Assembly: GCF_025790165.1 (NCBI RefSeq)
Contig: NZ_CP094970.1
Span: forward strand, 2,790,001-2,854,000
Length of the DNA stretch: 64,000 nt
Reading direction: 5' to 3'
From: Solicola gregarius
GTDB taxonomy: Bacteria; Actinomycetota; Actinomycetes; Propionibacteriales; Nocardioidaceae
Part shown: piece by piece, positions 25,673 to 34,094 of the stretch
Numbering within the stretch: the stretch's first letter is position 1
How the letters are laid out: each line of letters starts with the position of its first letter
Notes under the pieces: generated by a model
Database searches by the model: none
What the model saw: the letters and a program-made list of their open reading frames with translations, nothing else
Told to the model about the DNA's origin: nothing
Program-made: the position numbers and the translations under genes

Positions 25673-28428
25673 CAGCGGTCTCCAGTTCCTTGTCGTGCCT
25701 GGTCGTTGACCACGCTGTCGAGCACGTTCAGGGCCGCGCGGGTCGAGGTGACGTCAGGTCCGTCGCCCTCCTCGATCAGCCGGTGCAGGGTCGCGACGGT
25801 GGGTTCCTCGAAGAACCGCGCGAGCGGTACGTCGACACCCCGTTGCTCCTTGACCTGGAGCAGGATCCGCATCAGCTGCACCGACGTCGCTCCGAGTGAG
25901 AACAGCTGGTCGTTCGGCCCGACGGCGGTGTCCAGGACGGGTGCGACGATCTCGGTCGCGAGCCGCTGCTCCTCCGCGCTGGTCCAATCCGCGCTGGTCT
26001 GTGCGTGTGCGTCGCGGTCGAGCAGGAGTTGCCAGCACCGAGCGTCGGAGAGTGAGCCGGGATGCTCGTGCCACACCACGGCCGCCTCCGCCAGCGGCAC
26101 TGGCAGGTCGACACCTGCGGCCGGTGCCGACCCCGGCACACCCGCCCGCGCGGCGTACGGGAGGACGACGAATGCCCGCTCCGGAGTGTCGGTGTCAGTC
26201 GGCGGCAAGGCGACACGCGTACCGGGCACGGCTGCCTCCCACGCGTCGGTCAGGCAGGTGCGAGTGCCGACGACCGTGCGGCCGGCTGCGAGGCGCAGCA
26301 CGCGAAGTCCGTTGCGAGCACGTCCGACGAGCACGCCCGTGTGCAGCACCCGGACACCGTCGGCGGCAGGACGCAACAGGTCGGCGGTGCGGCGCGGGTC
26401 GCCTACATAGCGTGTGCCCGTGTCGACGGGCAAAGTCAGCTGAGCGACCGTTCCGATCGGGCGCGTGGCGCCATCCGGGTCGACGACCTGTGCGCCGCCG
26501 TCCGAGCCGTCGGTGAGCTCACCGTTGCGAGCCGTCCACTGTGCGGAGGGTGCCTCGGCAACCCACCAACGGCCACCGTTGCCGTTCGGACGACGGTGCC
26601 AGCTGCGCGCGCCAGACAGTGAGGTCAACGGCATCTTTTCGCCGAGGCTGAGGTCTGCATCCAGGTGCACGCCGTCGTGGGCGGCGAGCAGGTCCGTGGC
26701 GTCGGCGGGCTCGTCGCCGACCACCACGAGGCCCGCACCCGATGCGCCGCAGGCCAGCGCGGTCACGACGAGATCTTCGCCTCCACGGGCGGTGTCGACC
26801 GCGCAGGCTGCGCCGGTGCCGAGGCCGAGGCGCGCTATCAGGGCATTGGCAGCGCGCATCAGGTCGTGCAACGGTACGCGCGCGAGCACGATCGGCCCGG
26901 GTGCGCTCGACAGGCCGAGCAGCATGGCGCCGTCCCCGTCGGCCGGTTCGGCATCGGCACCGATGTCGCCGGCATCGGTCCCCTCGGGGCCTCGAACCGT
27001 GTTGTCGGTGCCGATGGTGTACGCGCCCGGCATCCGCGCGCGAAGCGCGTCTGACCAGGCGGGTGGGTCGGCAGGATCGATCAGCAGCACGTCGGCGCCG
27101 CGGTGAAGCCCCGCAAGTACGTTTGCGACGGTCTCGGGTCCTGGCGTCGTCTCGAGCACGAGCCCGTCGCCCGGCCGCAACCCGGCCGCGATGAGATCGT
27201 CGGCGCGGCGTGCGACGGCCGCCTCGACGACGTCGGTGTCGAGAGTACGGCGGCCGGTGACCAGCCGCGGCGCGTGCAACCCGGCGAGGAGCGGCTCTTC
27301 GACACGCGGAAGAGCGGTGGCGGCCTCGATCACGTCCCCGGTGGTGCCAAGGGAACTGTGGATGGCCGGCAGCGTGGCCGCGGGTCCGGTGAGGTACAGC
27401 TGTGCGGCGGCCTGAGAACGGACGAGCACTGCGCGCCAACCGATGGACTCGTCGAGCAACGGCTCGACGGTCACGTCGCCCTCGAGCTGTAGGTCGGGCA
27501 GGTCGAGGACGTCGACCTCGAGCTGGACGAGTTGCTCGCCGAATGACCCGTCGAGCATTTCGGCCACGGCATTCGTGGGTGCCGCGGGGCACGGTTCGCC
27601 CATGCGCGACACCGTGCCGACCAGCGCTTGCATGGTGCGACCAACGGCAGGCACGGACTCGACCCGTTCGACCATCCGTTGCGTACGGATCCGTGGCGCC
27701 TGCCATCCGCAGCTGCCGAGTGCGGTCGTGACATCGCGGGCCAGGGCGTCGAGCGCCGCGGCACGGCCGGTACCGGTACGCTCGGCGGCCGGTCGGGCAA
27801 GCACATCGAACGGCTCGTCCGCGACGAACGTCGCGTACGGCTCGGCCGCCGGCGCGCCGATGTCGTGGACCACCTGCTTGACGCCGGTCGGGTCGGGGGC
27901 GGGCTGATTCGCCAACCAGTAGCAGTGATCGCCGAACGACACGTCGCTCTCGAGGGCCAGATCGCAACCGTGATAGGCGGCTGCGACGTCGGCCAGTAGT
28001 GCCCCCCATGCGGCACGGTCAACGAGAGACGCCGAGACGGCAAGCGTCACGCTCACCGTGCCTGATGCGCTGTCGGGTTGGTCGATCGACCACCGCAACG
28101 GATGCTCGGGGTCGGCTTCAACGAGTTCCGAGGCCTCGGCGAGTGCGACCGGTTGGGTCACCGGTTCGAGGAACCAGCGACCACTGTCGCGTGTCGCACG
28201 TAGCCGCAGTGCCTCATGCCGGCACGCGGTGGAGTCCAGCGCCGCTGCGAACCTCTCGAGATCGAGGCTGGATGTGGTGAGGCGCACGCGGTGGGTCCCT
28301 GAGCCGGAGCGGCCGAGGTCGGCCGGTAGGGGGATGCGAGCGGAGGAAGGTCGTCGTTGGACGTCGTCGGCGCGTTCGGTGGCGACCTGACGAGCGATCG
28401 CACGTAGTGCACGGGTGCGATCAGACAC
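25672..28428 (-). CDS. Degenerate NRPS module: C-like, A-like, carrier domain
   Basis: A 918-residue protein laid out like C-A-T but missing catalytic motifs. The first 400 residues resemble a condensation domain with VSASLVDRAAWG where HHxxxDG should be. Residues 400-800 follow an A domain in outline (LHRGADVLLIDPADPP matches A2) but A3 reads LGLSSAPGPIVLARVP and no A5 YGxTE or A7 TGD-box is found, so it should not bind ATP. A C-terminal carrier domain with LFSLGATSVQLM keeps the Ser. It overlaps its neighbours on both sides (8 bases and 1 base). Probably loaded in trans or structural. Confidence 0.8.
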   Translation of the reverse strand: MSDRTRALRAIARQVATERADDVQRRPSSARIPLPADLGRSGSGTHRVRLTTSSLDLERFAAALDSTACRHEALRLRATRDSGRWFLEPVTQPVALAEASELVEADPEHPLRWSIDQPDSASGTVSVTLAVSASLVDRAAWGALLADVAAAYHGCDLALESDVSFGDHCYWLANQPAPDPTGVKQVVHDIGAPAAEPYATFVADEPFDVLARPAAERTGTGRAAALDALARDVTTALGSCGWQAPRIRTQRMVERVESVPAVGRTMQALVGTVSRMGEPCPAAPTNAVAEMLDGSFGEQLVQLEVDVLDLPDLQLEGDVTVEPLLDESIGWRAVLVRSQAAAQLYLTGPAATLPAIHSSLGTTGDVIEAATALPRVEEPLLAGLHAPRLVTGRRTLDTDVVEAAVARRADDLIAAGLRPGDGLVLETTPGPETVANVLAGLHRGADVLLIDPADPPAWSDALRARMPGAYTIGTDNTVRGPEGTDAGDIGADAEPADGDGAMLLGLSSAPGPIVLARVPLHDLMRAANALIARLGLGTGAACAVDTARGGEDLVVTALACGASGAGLVVVGDEPADATDLLAAHDGVHLDADLSLGEKMPLTSLSGARSWHRRPNGNGGRWWVAEAPSAQWTARNGELTDGSDGGAQVVDPDGATRPIGTVAQLTLPVDTGTRYVGDPRRTADLLRPAADGVRVLHTGVLVGRARNGLRVLRLAAGRTVVGTRTCLTDAWEAAVPGTRVALPPTDTDTPERAFVVLPYAARAGVPGSAPAAGVDLPVPLAEAAVVWHEHPGSLSDARCWQLLLDRDAHAQTSADWTSAEEQRLATEIVAPVLDTAVGPNDQLFSLGATSVQLMRILLQVKEQRGVDVPLARFFEEPTVATLHRLIEEGDGPDVTSTRAALNVLDSVVNDQARQGTGDR

Positions 28429-29860
28429 GGGTGCGCCTCCCGTTCAGCAGACTCAAGACAATGTCGCGTTCGGCACGGCCGACGAGCGGGACGTCGCTGA
28501 CGCGCAGGGTGTTGTCGGCGGCGACCCAGTCGAAGACGCGCGCGAGTCGGTCGGCGAGACGTTCGGCGGTGTCGTGCTCGAACAACGCGTCGCTGAACTC
28601 CAGCTGGATGGTCGGGCGGTGCAAGCCGAGCGCGAAGGTGGCGTTGAGGTCGAAGCGCGCGATCGCATAGTCGGCGACGACCGGCTCAGTTCGGATGCCC
28701 GCCATCTGGAACGCCGGAGCGGCCTCGTCCAGAACCGAGCAGAACGCGGTGTACAGCGGATTGCGGGCGTTCCCACGCTGGGCGCCGACGGCGCGTACGA
28801 CCTCGCCGAAAGGCACATTTTGATGCTGCAGCGTCCGGGAGAGTGCAGCGCCGGTGGTTTGGACGAGCTCGGCGACCGTCCCGTCCGGCTCGATCATGAC
28901 GCGTACGCACACGGTGTTGAGGAAGCAGCCGACCAGCGACTGGGTGACGGCATCGGTACGACCGGCGACTGGCGTACCGATCAGAAAGTCTGTGCGTCCC
29001 GTGCAGCGGTGGAGCAGGAGCGCGTAGCAGCTCAGCGCCGCAGAGAAGAGGCTTGTGCCGGACTCGCGTGCGAGGCCGGACAGTCCGCGAACGGTGCCGG
29101 GGTCGATCTCGCGCCGGAGGGTGATCATCCCCGCGCCGACACCGTGCCCTGGCCGGTCGGCGGGCAAGGGGAGCTCCGCGACGCCGTCGAGTTCGGCGCG
29201 CCAGAAGTCCAGCCCGGCTTGGTCGGTCGTGTGTTGTGCGCGCCGGCGCGCAAAGTCGGAATAGCTGGTGGCCAGTGGCGGAAGGTCTGCTTCATCGGGT
29301 GTCCGGCCGTCGATGAGCGCGGCGTAGGTGCGGGTCAGTTCGGCGGAGACGATCGACAGTGAGACTCCATCGACGGCGAGGTGATTGAAGGTGAGGACCA
29401 ACAAGTGCTCGTCGGGGGCAAACCGGATCAGTCGTACTCGCATCGGTAGGTCGGTGACCAAGTCGAACGGGCGGTCGAGCTCCTCGCGCAGAACGCCTTG
29501 GATGGTCTGTTCGACGCTGCCGGTTCCGGTGCCACCGGCACCGTCGTCGAGGTCGGCGAACTCGGCGAACTCGGGCTCGATCCGTGGTAAGGCGCCGTCC
29601 TCGTCGCGCCCGGCGACGTGCTGGTGCGGTACTCCAGCAGGGTCGGGGACGATCCGGGTACGCAGCGGTTCGTGGCGGCGGACGACGTGGCCGATCGCGG
29701 TCCGCAGGTTGGCGACGTCCAGGCTTCCGTGCAGACGCAGCGCGACCTGGAGGTTGTACTCCGATGTGTCCGGGCGCAGTTGCTGCAGGAACCACAGCCC
29801 TCGCTGCTGGGGAGCCAGCGGAGCGGGCTCGCGCGCATCAGCGGACGCGTAGGCGGTCAT
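28421..29860 (-). CDS. Stand-alone NRPS condensation domain, likely active
   Basis: A 479-residue C domain. LAPQQRGLWFLQQL (C1) near residue 15, the active-site loop FNHLAVDGVS near 165 (HHxxxDG with the first His as Asn but the catalytic His, Asp and Gly kept), DFLIGTPVAGRTDAVTQSLVGCFLNTVCVRV near 290, and NVPFGEVVRA near 355. This is the best-preserved C domain of the left-pointing operon. The N-terminal type looks like LCL/starter C domains, but I cannot decide. It follows the threonine aldolase gene with a four-base overlap. Confidence 0.88.
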   Translation of the reverse strand: MTAYASADAREPAPLAPQQRGLWFLQQLRPDTSEYNLQVALRLHGSLDVANLRTAIGHVVRRHEPLRTRIVPDPAGVPHQHVAGRDEDGALPRIEPEFAEFADLDDGAGGTGTGSVEQTIQGVLREELDRPFDLVTDLPMRVRLIRFAPDEHLLVLTFNHLAVDGVSLSIVSAELTRTYAALIDGRTPDEADLPPLATSYSDFARRRAQHTTDQAGLDFWRAELDGVAELPLPADRPGHGVGAGMITLRREIDPGTVRGLSGLARESGTSLFSAALSCYALLLHRCTGRTDFLIGTPVAGRTDAVTQSLVGCFLNTVCVRVMIEPDGTVAELVQTTGAALSRTLQHQNVPFGEVVRAVGAQRGNARNPLYTAFCSVLDEAAPAFQMAGIRTEPVVADYAIARFDLNATFALGLHRPTIQLEFSDALFEHDTAERLADRLARVFDWVAADNTLRVSDVPLVGRAERDIVLSLLNGRRTRV

Positions 29861-30927
29861 CGCGTCGCCCCGGCTTGCAGCGGCACGAAGGTAGCGGCGG
29901 CCGCACGGAGCGCGGCGTCGATGTCGGCGTCCGTCAGGTCACGATGGGTGACGAAGCGGACGACGCCTGGCACGACCTCGGTCACTCGCACGCCGGCCGC
30001 CGACAGCGAGTCGACCAATGTGCCGGCGTCAGCACCGATGTCGAGCGTGACGATGTTGGTCGTTGGTGGTTCATCGAGCAAGTCGGCGGGAAGTACCTGC
30101 GCCAGACCTTCCCACAGGTCCCGGGCGCGGCGGTGATCGTCGGCGAGCTCGGCAACGCGGCTCAGCCCGACGAGTCCGGCCGCGGCGAGGTGACCGGCCT
30201 GCCGGAAGGTAGAGCCGAGCGTACGGCGAAGCACCCGCGCGTGCTCGACGAATGCCGCAGGTCCGCAGAGCACCGAGCCCATCGGCGCACCGAGTCCCTT
30301 GTACAGCGAGATCGACACGGCGCCGCAGCGGGCGACGGCCTCGTCTGCGCCGTAGCCCGAGGCGACGGTGGCGTTGAACAGTCGCGCTCCATCGCAGTAC
30401 AAGGGCACCCCGGCGGCGTCGCACAGGTCGGCGACGACGTCGATGTCGGAGAGTGACCACGGCCGTCCGCCGCTGGCGCTGTGGGTGTTCTCGATTGCGA
30501 CAACTGCTGGGCGCGGTGCGTAGGGATCGGTTGCGGCAAGTGCGCTCGCCAGAGCGTGCGGATCGAGCTGGCCATGTCGACCGGGCAGTGGCAGGGTCTG
30601 CAAGCCTGCCACCTGGGCGAGCGTATGCGCCTCCCATGCGTGTATGTCGGACGTTGCGTGCGTCAGCACCTGGCGGCCGCTCCGTCCGTCAGCGACGCTG
30701 CACAACGTCAGGAGCGCGACCATATTGGCGCTCGTACCGTTGGTGAGGAACACCCCGGCGTCCTTGCCGACGATTTGTGCGGCGGTACGTTCGAGGTCGT
30801 CCACTGTCGGGTCCTCGCCGTAGAAGTCGTCGCCGACCTCTGCCGTGACCATCGCTTCGCGCATGCGGTCATCGGCGACAGTGACCGTGTCAGACCTGAA
30901 GTCAGCCAACGTTGTGTCTCCTGACAT
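29857..30927 (-). CDS. Threonine aldolase-type PLP enzyme
   Basis: A 356-residue fold-type I PLP enzyme of the low-specificity L-threonine aldolase / beta-eliminating lyase family. FRSDTVTVADDRMREAM near residue 10 is the family opening, YGEDPTVDDLE follows, LYCDGARLFNA near 170 carries the PLP-binding Asp, and SLYKGLGAPMGSVL near 205 the PLP Lys (usually SKGLGAP; here YKGLGAP). The enzyme splits or makes beta-hydroxy amino acids with glycine. In the cluster it could supply a beta-hydroxy amino acid or threonine for the diaminobutyrate route. First gene of the left operon; divergent from mbtH. Confidence 0.88.
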   Translation of the reverse strand: MSGDTTLADFRSDTVTVADDRMREAMVTAEVGDDFYGEDPTVDDLERTAAQIVGKDAGVFLTNGTSANMVALLTLCSVADGRSGRQVLTHATSDIHAWEAHTLAQVAGLQTLPLPGRHGQLDPHALASALAATDPYAPRPAVVAIENTHSASGGRPWSLSDIDVVADLCDAAGVPLYCDGARLFNATVASGYGADEAVARCGAVSISLYKGLGAPMGSVLCGPAAFVEHARVLRRTLGSTFRQAGHLAAAGLVGLSRVAELADDHRRARDLWEGLAQVLPADLLDEPPTTNIVTLDIGADAGTLVDSLSAAGVRVTEVVPGVVRFVTHRDLTDADIDAALRAAAATFVPLQAGATR

Positions 30928-31111
30928 GTGTGACGTGCGTCCGCGGTGGGGTTGCTCCGATTGATGCTCGCGAAGTGCGCGCCACGCCAGTCGTCCTTCG
31001 CAGGTCTGTCCGCCGGCGACGGTTCTCCTTCGGGTGTACGTTGTCGCGCCGCGGCGATCGCGAGCGCCGGTCTACGGTCTGCCACGACCTTCCCGTCTCC
31101 GAGGAGGAACG

Positions 31112-31315
31112 ATGGACGATTCCGACACCCGCGAATACCAGGTCGTGCTCAACGACGAGGAGCAATACTCCATCTGGCTGGCCGACAAGCCGTTGCCAGC
31201 AGGGTGGCACGCCGATGGCACCCGCGGCACGAAGGACGAGTGTCTCGATCACATCGAACAGGTGTGGACCGACATGCGCCCGCTCAGCGTGCGCAGGCGA
31301 CTCGCGAACGCTTGA
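31112..31315 (+). CDS. MbtH-like NRPS partner protein
   Basis: A 67-residue member of the MbtH family, small proteins that bind and activate many NRPS adenylation domains. The family pattern is complete: NDEEQYSIWLADKPLPAGWH, then GTKDECLDHIEQVWTDMRPLS. Start ATG at 31112 with GAGGAGG upstream. It leads a two-gene unit with the A-T protein at 31333 (17-base gap). It probably serves several A domains of the cluster. Confidence 0.97.
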   Translation: MDDSDTREYQVVLNDEEQYSIWLADKPLPAGWHADGTRGTKDECLDHIEQVWTDMRPLSVRRRLANA

Positions 31316-31332
31316 CCTGGGCGAGAGCAACG

Positions 31333-33108
31333 ATGGGCGAATACAAGCCGGTTCACGAGCTCGTCGCACAGCGCGCGGCAGAGGCTCCCGACGCGTGCGC
31401 CGTGACGGACACCGCGGGCGCTATCACGTACGCGGACCTGGTCGCGCGTGCCGACAGATTGGCGGAGACGCTGATCAGGTCAGGGCTCACCCCCGGCGAC
31501 ACGGTCGCAGTGCAGCTGCGCCGCAGCGGCGCGGCGATCGTCGCGCTGCTTGCGGTGTCGCGAGCAGGGGGCGGAGCCTTGATGCTCGACATCGACGGCC
31601 CGCGCCGCTGGCTGGAAGGTTTTGTCGAGATCGCACGCCCGGTCGCCTGGCTCGCACACGACGGTGCGCCCGCACCGCCGTACGCGGGCCCGGTGATATA
31701 TCTCGGTGGCGACGGTACGGTGACGGAGGTCGCCCCCGACCTCTTCACGACCGGCCCGGAAGGTCCGGCGATCGGGACTCCCTACGTCGGGCCAGAGGAT
31801 CTGGCGTGCCTGGTGCAGACGTCCGGGACGACCGGGCTGCCGAAACTCGTCCAGGTGCCGCAGCGCACGTGGACGACCGCGGCACGCACTCAGTGTCAGC
31901 TGCACGGAATCGACGCTTCCGAACGCGGTGCTTGGCTTTTCCCCGCACACACCAATGTGTCCGTGAGCGTTGTCGTGTGGCCGTTCCTGATCGCCGGAGG
32001 CCATCTGTCCGTTCCGCCGGATGACCTGATCGGCGCTCCCGCAGAGCTGGTCGAGTGGATCGCCGCCGAGCGAGTGACGCAGTGCTTTGCCGTGGCGCCA
32101 CTCGCGGAGGCGTTGGCCAAGCAGGACTGGCCACCGTCGGCGCTGCGGTTACTGCTCACGGGCAGCGACCGAGTGCGCGAGTGGGGCAGGAACGACCTGC
32201 CGTTCGAGATCGGCAACTGGTATGGCGCGAACGAGGTCAACATCGTCACGTCATCGGTGGTCCCGTGGGAGCAGCGCATCACCTCGGCGACCGCCGGCCG
32301 CGCCGAGCGCGCGGGTCCGCCGCCGATCGGGCGCGTATGGCCCGGCGCCCAGTGGCGGGTCGTCGACCCTGAGGGTGCCGACGTTCCCGAGGGCAGGATC
32401 GGCGAACTGCTCGTCGGCGGTGACCAACTGGCAATCGGCTACCACTCGGCGCGCAAGACGGCGGAGAAGTTCACGCCGGACGCCGATGCCGTGTACGCCG
32501 GCCAGCGGATCTATCGGACGGGCGATCTCGTGCGGGTGCGTGACGGTGTCTTCGAACACTGTGGGCGTACCGACGAGCAGGTCAAGATCAACGGGGTACG
32601 GGTGGAGATGGGCGAGGTGGAGGCCGCCCTGCTCGGCTGCCCCGGCGTGCGGGAAGCGGCGGCGACCGCCGTCGAGACCGGTACCGGACGCCTGCAGCTC
32701 GTAGGGTATGTGGTCGCCGAACCTGGCGGCACCGTTGACAGTGCCGGTCTGCGTGGACGGTTGGCGGACCTGCTGCCGGCGCACATGGTCCCGGTCGCGT
32801 ACGTCCGCCTCGACGCGCTGCCACGCAACCGTGGCGACAAGATCGACCGTCGTGCGCTACCCGCCCCGGAAACGTCTGGAGCGGAGACGTCCGATGCGCT
32901 GGGTGGGCGCGTCGCGGCAGTGTTCGCCGGCGTGCTGGAGCGCGAATCGTGCGCGCCGGACGACAACTTCTTCCTGCTCGGTGGCGACTCGATGCGCGCC
33001 ACCCGAGCGGCACGGACGCTCACCAGCGAGCTCGGCCGAGAGGTGTCGGTCGAGCAGGTGATCATGCACCCGACGCCGCGTGAGCTCAGTGAACTGATCC
33101 GCAGCTGA
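31333..33108 (+). CDS. A-T didomain with aryl-acid-like adenylation domain
   Basis: A 591-residue protein: adenylation domain (about residues 1-500) and carrier domain (FFLLGGDSMRATR near 555). The A3 core TSGTTGLPKLVQVPQRTW and the next segment FPAHTNVSVSVVVW resemble DhbE/EntE-type aryl acid ligases (GLxKLIPRTH, PAAHN). The position of the conserved Asp235 holds Asn, as in those enzymes, so the substrate probably lacks an alpha-amino group. A5 reads YGANEVN and A10 GDKIDRRALP. By hand alignment the pocket is N-V-S-A-L-T-W-I-V-K, which I cannot match to a substrate. A quinaldic-type acid from the tryptophan genes is a good candidate. It would be the starter unit. Confidence 0.82.
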   Translation: MGEYKPVHELVAQRAAEAPDACAVTDTAGAITYADLVARADRLAETLIRSGLTPGDTVAVQLRRSGAAIVALLAVSRAGGGALMLDIDGPRRWLEGFVEIARPVAWLAHDGAPAPPYAGPVIYLGGDGTVTEVAPDLFTTGPEGPAIGTPYVGPEDLACLVQTSGTTGLPKLVQVPQRTWTTAARTQCQLHGIDASERGAWLFPAHTNVSVSVVVWPFLIAGGHLSVPPDDLIGAPAELVEWIAAERVTQCFAVAPLAEALAKQDWPPSALRLLLTGSDRVREWGRNDLPFEIGNWYGANEVNIVTSSVVPWEQRITSATAGRAERAGPPPIGRVWPGAQWRVVDPEGADVPEGRIGELLVGGDQLAIGYHSARKTAEKFTPDADAVYAGQRIYRTGDLVRVRDGVFEHCGRTDEQVKINGVRVEMGEVEAALLGCPGVREAAATAVETGTGRLQLVGYVVAEPGGTVDSAGLRGRLADLLPAHMVPVAYVRLDALPRNRGDKIDRRALPAPETSGAETSDALGGRVAAVFAGVLERESCAPDDNFFLLGGDSMRATRAARTLTSELGREVSVEQVIMHPTPRELSELIRS

Positions 33109-33157
33109 GCGAACCGACCCGCTCGGCCAGTCCGACGGCCGACGACGTCAACCGCTG

Positions 33158-33178
33158 CCGCCGCCGAGCAGGCGGCGG
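33158..33178. terminator. GC-rich hairpin between convergent A-T and TEII genes
   Basis: CCGCCGCC (33158-33165), loop GAGCA, GGCGGCGG (33171-33178): an 8-bp perfect stem between two convergent 3' ends. Probable shared terminator without T-run. Confidence 0.5.
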
Positions 33179-33207
33179 ACACGGTGGACGCGCGCCGGCG
33201 GCGTGCG

Positions 33208-33948
33208 CTACTCGGCCAACAGGAGTTCGAGCGATTCGGGGCACGATACGAATTCCCAGTGACTACCGGGAAGCGTCCGCAGGTCGACATCGGCGACCTC
33301 GCGCCACCGTTCGTTCACGGCTTCGTGGGGTGGGACGACATCATCTTCTGACCACGCGAGGGCATCGACCGGGCAGGGAACCGTCTTGCATGCGTCGAAC
33401 AGCCAGGGACGGTGGACGACGACCTCTTGGCGTAACGCCTTGGCGCCGATCCGAGCCAGTTCGACGGGCACGCCGGGGTTGCCGAGCCGTGATTGCACCT
33501 CCTGCACCTCGGCGACGAAGTCGTGCGTGTCGAGGTCGACCTTGTTGAGGCCGCCGTAGAGATCGACGTGCGGCGGGCCCCACGACGATGCGACCAGCTT
33601 GCGCGGTGGCCGGTGCCCGTTGTCGACGAGCCAGACGATGGTCTCGAGCGCGAAGGGCACGCCGCCGCAGTGCGCGAAGTAGACCGTCTCGCGGTCGCCG
33701 AGCCCCGCGAGGTATCGGCCGAGATCGGCGGCGTACTCGACGTGGGTATCGAACGGCGGTTCGGAGAATCGGTTCTCCCGCCCCGGTGGTTGCAACGGTG
33801 CGACCGTACCGGCCTTGATCGAGTCCGGCCAGCCACGGAAGACCGAAGCGCCAGCACCTGCGTAGGGGAAGCACAGCACGAGCGGTGCGCCGTCGTCATC
33901 CGGACGTCCGCGGAACAACCACTTCTCGGGGTTTCGTGTGTTGGGCAT
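33208..33948 (-). CDS. Type II thioesterase with Cys nucleophile
   Basis: A 246-residue alpha/beta hydrolase of the type II thioesterase family that frees mischarged carrier domains. CFPYAGAGASVFRGW near residue 25 and LQPPGRENR near 52 are characteristic. The nucleophile elbow reads FAHCGGVPF near residue 93, so Cys stands where Ser (GHSMG) is usual. The catalytic Asp (WSEDDVVP) and His (LPGSHWEF) are present. Cys thioesterases are known among beta-lactone- and beta-lactam-forming NRPS domains, so it may do acyl transfer rather than hydrolysis. It is divergent from the C-T-C gene at 34095. Confidence 0.88.
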   Translation of the reverse strand: MPNTRNPEKWLFRGRPDDDGAPLVLCFPYAGAGASVFRGWPDSIKAGTVAPLQPPGRENRFSEPPFDTHVEYAADLGRYLAGLGDRETVYFAHCGGVPFALETIVWLVDNGHRPPRKLVASSWGPPHVDLYGGLNKVDLDTHDFVAEVQEVQSRLGNPGVPVELARIGAKALRQEVVVHRPWLFDACKTVPCPVDALAWSEDDVVPPHEAVNERWREVADVDLRTLPGSHWEFVSCPESLELLLAE

Positions 33949-34094
33949 GACTGAACGTTAGGTTCCGGCGTCGTCAACGCAGGTGCGTCTTTCACGTACG
34001 TGTCGCGGCGAAGGACTCGCCGCGCGTGCGTCCGTACCGTCCGACAGGCAATGCCGTTGCAAAGCGCATTCGCGACGTATCGGGAGGTGACGCC

